A stretch of 64,000 bases of DNA from Fabrea salina (taxonomy: Eukaryota; Ciliophora; Heterotrichea; Heterotrichida; Fabreidae): NCBI GenBank assembly GCA_022984795.1, contig JALIHJ010000050.1, positions 1 to 64,000 of the forward strand, read 5' to 3'. Each line of letters starts with the position of its first letter. Position 1 is the first letter of the stretch. The translations under genes were made by a program, and so were the position numbers. This document shows positions 59,701-64,000 of the stretch, piece by piece. The notes beneath the pieces were generated by a model. The model saw nothing but the letters and a program-made list of their open reading frames with translations, was not told the origin of the DNA and ran no database searches.

Positions 59701-62700
59701 TGTATGCAATAATGTTTGATACCTCTATAACTCCAGTGCAGTCAATCACTACGAAGAGCAGTGATGGCTTTACCATTGACCAAAACTCCTCAACTGAAAC
59801 ATCAATAAGTTTTGAGTTCCCAACAGACCCCCAAGGAAAAACTGAGTACTCAGAGTTCAAAGTCTACCCCAACACTGAAAACTACCAAAACGCTGACTTG
59901 TACATGAAGTTCAGCTTCACCAAAAACGTTCCTTCCAAAGCCCTAATAAAACTCAACCACGGAAACGGCAAAACATTTTCTCCTGTATCAGCTGACCGGT
60001 GCTTGTCTAACTTACAACTTGAAACATGCAGCACTAACTCAGGTGTTCTTGAAGTTACACTTGCAAACGAATACTACTCTGGAAGCAGTTTTGAACTCTA
60101 CCTTCGCAAAGCTTACAACTTGCCAGGAGTAGGTTCTGCCAACAAAGTTTATGCAACTGTTACTTACCTAACCGAGGAGACCATTAAAGACACTGAAGGA
60201 GAAAGTACTTTTACAGTCGGAACTAGTGGAAGTATTTTTGACACTTCTGTAACTGCTCAAGTCACAACTGTGGGCCAGACCTCTACTTACAGCTTCACCT
60301 TCACTCCTTCGACAACTATAGTTCCCACTGACAGAATCTATTTTGAGTTTCCCTACTTGTTTGATCCTTACGTTGGTTCTACTCAGAATGTTCTTAACTG
60401 TGGAGCTGGTGAAAAAGAAACTATTCTTTGCAAACTAGAAGGAGCTGAAGCACCATGCACTCTTGATCACTGGAAAGTGGTTGTTTCACCTCAATCAGAT
60501 TTAACTGGTCCTACTACTTTGGAAGTTTTTAATGTTTACAACCCTTTTACCGAAGGCCAGGTTTCAGGGTTCTCAATGTACGTAAAGGATGCTCAAGACA
60601 AGTACACCCTTTCAAACGGAGACTTAGGAAGAGTTACACTGACTCCACTGGGAAGCTTAGTTAACTTAAAGGAAGTAGTTACAAGTGCAGACACCTCTAG
60701 AGAAGAAACTACACTAAGTGTTGAGTTTATCATTGCTGCTGGGCTCACTCAGGACCAAGTCTTGCAAGTGCACTTGCCTGACCCATTTGAACTAGAGTTA
60801 GACGGACTCAGTGGAAGCACAACCTGCCAAGTAAGCTTTTATGACAACACAGAATGGACACCACTTGAAACAGACTCTGAGTGCAGGGTGTCTGGGAACG
60901 TAATCACTCAAGAACTAGTTACTCACTCTTTGGGAACCAGCAATCACTTGAAAATAAGCATAGAGAAAGTGCCTATTCCTTCTTGGGGCTTTGAAAGAAC
61001 TCCTAGTGCAAACTTTGAGCTCCAGGAACTAGACATCACTCGAAAGGAAGTGTATGGAAACTACGACTTGTGGACCAAAAGCATCACTCTTACCATTTAC
61101 AACAACTCAACTGGTGAAGTCGTTCACCAAAGCACCAGCACACTTGACAAAGCTTACTTTGGGTTCAAAAAAGGTGAGTCAGGTGCTAGTTCAGGTGCTA
61201 GTTCAGGAAACTATGATCCCAAAACTAAAACTGGAGGCATTGACGTGGAAATAGGAACTCAAACTCAAAACATTGAACTAAGTATTGAAGACGACTGGCT
61301 TGAGTCTAAAAGGCTGAAGTACATACCCTACTCAAAGAACCTGTTAGTTACTTCAAGTTCAAACTTTACTTTGCACCAAGCACAAAAGTCTGTTGACTAC
61401 AGTGTTGCCGCTCCTTCAGGCATTTCAAGCGGAAGGTACTACATTGAGTGGAGCACTGAAGAAGAAAAACAAAAAGGAGTTACTCAGGACAAGTACCAAC
61501 CACCTGTAAGGACTCTTGTAAACGTGTGTCCTCCTGCTTCCAAAAATAAAATTACTGTGACTGCTCCTGAAAAGCTCTATGTGGGCAAAAAATCTGTTCC
61601 TATCAGGGTTGAAGCCTCCAAAGCACCTGCTAGTAGTGTTGTGATCACTATTACTCCTAGCAGTAAGCACTTAACTGTCAACCCAGAAGTTCTAACTCTG
61701 CAAGACTCTGTGAGTTACTTTGAGGTTACTGTTGACTCTAGCCACGAAGTCAGTACCTCTGAAATTAGTTTTGGGCTGTATGGAGCTGACCAGGAATCCT
61801 TTGAGATAGACCCTAAAATAGCTCTTAGCATTGAAAACCCTCCAGAATCACCCTCAGTTCCTAGAGTTAGTGTGACTGCTTCAGAAACTGGAAGAAACAC
61901 TGCAACTGCTAGTTTCCAAGTATCTGGAACTAGTGCAGGGGCAGTGGTTTACTACTACTTAACTTGCAAAGGAAGAAAGGAACTTACCTACAACCAACTA
62001 GTTGGCAAAGTAAAAAGTTTAGTCCCAGTAGAAGATGACGAAGGAACCAACATTGAACTGCAACTTCAAGAAGAGCACCTAAACTATGAAGCAGGTCCTG
62101 GCCCAGAAGACAAAGACTACCTTGAGTTCACCAAAAGAAAACAAGCTGAGCACTGTTCTAAAGAGTATGTAGGAGCACAAGTAGTTTACTCCTCAGAAAG
62201 TGTGTCCCAAGCCTTTAAAAGGCTCTTGCCCGGGGAAAGTTATTTAGTTTATGCTTTTGTGTGGAATGGCTTGACTCAAACAAGCACTGCAGAAACTGCA
62301 GAGTTCACTACTCAAAGTCCTCCTGATTCTGAAAGGATTGTTGTCTCAGTCACCAGAACAACCAAGATGACTCAAGAGGACTTTGCAACTATAGCTGAAA
62401 TACTAGCCAAGCACATGGGAGTCAACCCTGAGTGGCTTTACCCCAAAGGCCCAGTCCAAGTTACAGAAAACACTCTAAGAAGACTCCAAACCACTTACAC
62501 CAATGTGTTTGAGTATGACTCCCTTTACGATTCCTTCAACGCTGAAATAAACCCAAGCACTTTTGTCCCTAAAGCAAATACTGACATAGCTTCAGTCAGA
62601 AAAGACTTTATTAGTGCAAGAATCATGTATGACAGTGACACTCTAAACTTTGTGTCTTCTGAAATCATTCCATCTGGAACTGGGAACAGCTTTACAGTGC

Positions 62701-64000
62701 TCCCTCTCAAGTCCACTTCAGAAGGCACAAGTGTTAGTTTTAAATTCACTACTGCTTTGGATGGCTATGTGCATACTTCTTGCAGCTCTTCAAAAGACTC
62801 AGCAATCACCTCCAAACAAGTCAAGTCTGGCTTAGACTCACAAAACAACAAAGTTCCAAGTGGAAGTGCCCAAGTAACTCAAGAAACAGAAACCACCTTA
62901 ACTCTGGAGTTACCACCTGGAAGCACTTACTACTGCTACTTTTCTGCTTGCGACGAAAGCCTTACTAATCCCTTCTGTGAAGAAACTAGTCAGCTGCCTT
63001 ACGTGCAGCTAGAAATACACCAGTGTGCAGACGGCTCTTGTGGAGTTTGTGACAATAGTCTTTGCTTAGAGTGTGAGTATGGAATTTGCAGTAAGTGTGT
63101 GAGCAACGCAGTTTTGAACCAGGATGAAACCTGCAAGTGCAAAGCAGGTTATGTAGAGGAGTCTGGGTCTTGCAAGCTTTCAGGTGAAGTCGAAAGAGCT
63201 AAGTCAACTGGACAGATAATGGCAGGAACTACCACCACTTCAGCTGCTGCAAGTAGTGCTTTCAATCCAAACCCAGCAGCTCTGTGGGCACTACTCAATA
63301 CCCTTGACATACTTATGTACCTTTCCCTTTCCACCAACCCACTTACGCCCAGTCTAAGGGCAATGCTTGAAGGACTTGACATTCTGGAGCTCTTTGTTCC
63401 TAACCTTTTTGAGTTTGTGTTTGACCCAGACATTAGTTCTATGAGCAATGAAATATTCAAAGACTTTGGCTTTGAATCCACTCTGTTCTTGCTCAACATG
63501 GGACAAAAGTTTACTATCTTTGCTTTTGTCCTAGTACTCTGGCCAGTATTTTGGGTGCTTTCCATCACCAAAATACCTTTTGTAGCTGAGAAGTGTGAAG
63601 GCTTCTTGCCAGAGTACAAGTACAATTTCTTCTTGAGGAACTGGATTCAGCTTTTCCTGGACTTGTCAATAGCTGCTGTAATCCAGGTCTCTAACAGCCC
63701 TTCTTCAAATGGAATTGTAATATCTAGCTACTGCATTGGAGTTATATTTAGTCTGTTGCTAGCACTGAGCCCTCTTGCACTATATCTATTTATCAAAAAG
63801 AACCAAAGCAAGATTACTTCTGAAGACTCTGACTTCCGCAAACGCTGGGGAACCTTAGTGTATGAATACGATTGCAAACAAGGTTCCAAAGCTCCTTACA
63901 CCTACTTTGTGTTCTTTTTGAAAAGAGCTCTGTTTGCTGTGAGTTTGGTCCTGCTAGGAGACTACCCGGTTCTTCAGCACGTTATCAATACACTACTGAT
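56739..64000 (+). CDS. Giant receptor-like membrane protein, 3' end beyond the window
   Basis: One frame runs from an ATG at 56739 to the window edge without a stop: 2,420 codons and still open. A signal peptide (MKRILLLALSVCVLVGG) is followed by roughly 2,000 extracellular residues, mostly beta-rich and Thr/Ser-rich repeats with few cysteines, which I cannot assign. One Cys-rich unit (CADGSCGVCDNSLC, from about residue 2097) then leads to the multi-pass module shared with the genes at 4893 and 17708: NPLTPSLRAMLEGLD, FLRNWIQ (about 2298) and RWGTLVYEYD (about 2368), then LLGDYPVLQ. It differs by lacking the furin-like block, REJ and GPS. A short GASSGASSG duplication is at 61178-61210. Probably a surface protein of the same receptor family. 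Confidence 0.8.
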   Translation, partial: MKRILLLALSVCVLVGGSESSIGIGKIQHSQENWKEPISLSRVNAGVSNVQMTFNFRPSTTLPQGVVEVHFPSSDFNVHSGAVNAYGLPYVLSEQGVQGNSDNYFTFLVDLPSSSGIYGPFKILTRHSSGGQIVDANYNFGFVGIAPSTHSSSLSVLADSPNPVVLSENKITLEFTLQTDLYKHDILMVIPPNSAADSEASYWAAPQSPSCKGLNSLKGSTGQETLDCFNEAGAVYIYGISQDVSVSEKIELEIESFTAPGAEINNKQWEVQVWRLGVNNFVQRFTGWGPTGLTAAYGLAPSVTPTKTFEINDYAVGMKLYTTISFTTTKPIPHFGKAKITTENFSVTDEGCYTAGGSNSFDCERTNSNLVEITFNGGMSWDTTINTYVYAEVLSGAKIAKIETFTSGGEKIEETSEAVLTIGNYNCANSFELGANDATDSPIEKGGYLPNSNDKLYFLVVATDSKIDEASRISIHGPISDSLSLDKLMITPSLATVISSSFDYSGTSISTSYTLTTSTESSPGKIEFVQTGSDITTTNQIFGKITTGGTEAIALPLVPERIVTFYEFFLKLEMDADGDGSVDTIEIRRTKINIHETADPSISFGTVCQQTNLLYFSIHSPHVEINNTFTLEIEFESSSDQSNNPLGLGASNYNGDAVPVPFYSSLGGTATVRTGGDSTTAIIQIKPELPLNPSDGATNPWKGYVYNNVVPSSTTDANIIHLVYYLPEYPEIPFYVYQQNRFSIVSGSADTTEDLTTTGNDIVAGGEQFNLDMVTLSSIMSKKTMVIQAPKGFDLTGASIPGEQLITLPEPEEWNENYEINYIIVESATTTTSLDLQSLKSQITTTTTSTVNFEILGISSGSFGSSCEIADQAIENIVPGTIDSVSFSINLNGQSFQDKAVLTKDSTVNYIEVSFTPKHAIPAGGSIEIVLESRSVLVQGQKTEVTFSGIDSANPPLVDILSPPNIIVTNVNNFQGNSQVKVRVHNVMYAIMFDTSITPVQSITTKSSDGFTIDQNSSTETSISFEFPTDPQGKTEYSEFKVYPNTENYQNADLYMKFSFTKNVPSKALIKLNHGNGKTFSPVSADRCLSNLQLETCSTNSGVLEVTLANEYYSGSSFELYLRKAYNLPGVGSANKVYATVTYLTEETIKDTEGESTFTVGTSGSIFDTSVTAQVTTVGQTSTYSFTFTPSTTIVPTDRIYFEFPYLFDPYVGSTQNVLNCGAGEKETILCKLEGAEAPCTLDHWKVVVSPQSDLTGPTTLEVFNVYNPFTEGQVSGFSMYVKDAQDKYTLSNGDLGRVTLTPLGSLVNLKEVVTSADTSREETTLSVEFIIAAGLTQDQVLQVHLPDPFELELDGLSGSTTCQVSFYDNTEWTPLETDSECRVSGNVITQELVTHSLGTSNHLKISIEKVPIPSWGFERTPSANFELQELDITRKEVYGNYDLWTKSITLTIYNNSTGEVVHQSTSTLDKAYFGFKKGESGASSGASSGNYDPKTKTGGIDVEIGTQTQNIELSIEDDWLESKRLKYIPYSKNLLVTSSSNFTLHQAQKSVDYSVAAPSGISSGRYYIEWSTEEEKQKGVTQDKYQPPVRTLVNVCPPASKNKITVTAPEKLYVGKKSVPIRVEASKAPASSVVITITPSSKHLTVNPEVLTLQDSVSYFEVTVDSSHEVSTSEISFGLYGADQESFEIDPKIALSIENPPESPSVPRVSVTASETGRNTATASFQVSGTSAGAVVYYYLTCKGRKELTYNQLVGKVKSLVPVEDDEGTNIELQLQEEHLNYEAGPGPEDKDYLEFTKRKQAEHCSKEYVGAQVVYSSESVSQAFKRLLPGESYLVYAFVWNGLTQTSTAETAEFTTQSPPDSERIVVSVTRTTKMTQEDFATIAEILAKHMGVNPEWLYPKGPVQVTENTLRRLQTTYTNVFEYDSLYDSFNAEINPSTFVPKANTDIASVRKDFISARIMYDSDTLNFVSSEIIPSGTGNSFTVLPLKSTSEGTSVSFKFTTALDGYVHTSCSSSKDSAITSKQVKSGLDSQNNKVPSGSAQVTQETETTLTLELPPGSTYYCYFSACDESLTNPFCEETSQLPYVQLEIHQCADGSCGVCDNSLCLECEYGICSKCVSNAVLNQDETCKCKAGYVEESGSCKLSGEVERAKSTGQIMAGTTTTSAAASSAFNPNPAALWALLNTLDILMYLSLSTNPLTPSLRAMLEGLDILELFVPNLFEFVFDPDISSMSNEIFKDFGFESTLFLLNMGQKFTIFAFVLVLWPVFWVLSITKIPFVAEKCEGFLPEYKYNFFLRNWIQLFLDLSIAAVIQVSNSPSSNGIVISSYCIGVIFSLLLALSPLALYLFIKKNQSKITSEDSDFRKRWGTLVYEYDCKQGSKAPYTYFVFFLKRALFAVSLVLLGDYPVLQHVINTLL

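Noticed and set aside
1-64000. Transposons, viral relics, CRISPR arrays or toxin genes
   Set aside because: No transposase, reverse transcriptase, integrase, capsid-like frame, terminal repeats or spacer arrays were seen; the repeats present are explained by the telomere, the subtelomeric duplication and the Cys cassettes.

Overview
The window is a macronuclear chromosome end from a ciliate, most likely a heterotrich close to Stentor. Three things point there. The left end is about 316 bp of C-rich telomere repeat of the CCCTAACA type, in the expected outward orientation. One gene (36730-37336) reads through as a clean Arf-family GTPase only if three introns of 16, 15 and 15 nt are removed, the intron size known from Stentor. 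All good reading frames use the standard code with real TAA/TGA/TAG stops. Genes are packed almost without spacers and nearly all lack introns. The genus is an inference from these traits, not a database match.

Layout. (1) 1-5.7 kb: telomere, then a segment of about 2.65 kb present twice in tandem. The telomere-side copy is full of small indels, and the inner copy starts exactly where the telomere boundary should be, which looks like unpolished long-read sequence left in the assembly. The segment carries an F-box/WD40 gene with a frame break and the 3' end of a membrane-protein gene. (2) 4.9-24.8 kb: a receptor-like cluster read towards the telomere. It has three very large secreted/membrane proteins (lamin-G-like domains, long runs of furin-like Cys repeats, REJ/PKD-like and GPS-like regions, multi-pass C termini) and one GBP/atlastin-like GTPase. 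A spacer at 16.3-17.3 kb holds decayed coding remnants. (3) 25-56.7 kb: a dense run of housekeeping and cytoskeletal genes: Sec20-like SNARE, RNase H2 subunit C, a FYVE-related protein with a CaaX-like end, importin-5, a kinesin-7-like motor, an EF-hand protein, tRNA-Arg(CCG), a SAM-type mitochondrial carrier, ARFRP1, a PH/coiled-coil protein, CWC15, an oxysterol-binding protein, a cyclin, a BTB protein with NPF motifs, an RPA70N-like protein, an inositol 5-phosphatase, an otubain, an FCP1-like phosphatase, a C2H2 protein, NAC-alpha and a HAUS3-like augmin subunit. (4) 56.7 kb to the right edge: one unbroken frame of more than 2,400 codons, cut by the window end, whose C-terminal membrane module is shared with two of the subtelomeric receptors.

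Most striking: intergenic distances of 2-20 bp, including divergent gene pairs separated by only 14, 15 and 19 bp; a TAATG one-base overlap between tandem genes; two convergent genes whose stop codons share one TTAA; a conserved element just upstream of the ATG in all four giant membrane-protein genes; and near-identical Cys-repeat cassettes swapped between two receptor genes about 8 kb apart. I saw no transposon, viral element, CRISPR array or bacterial-type system.
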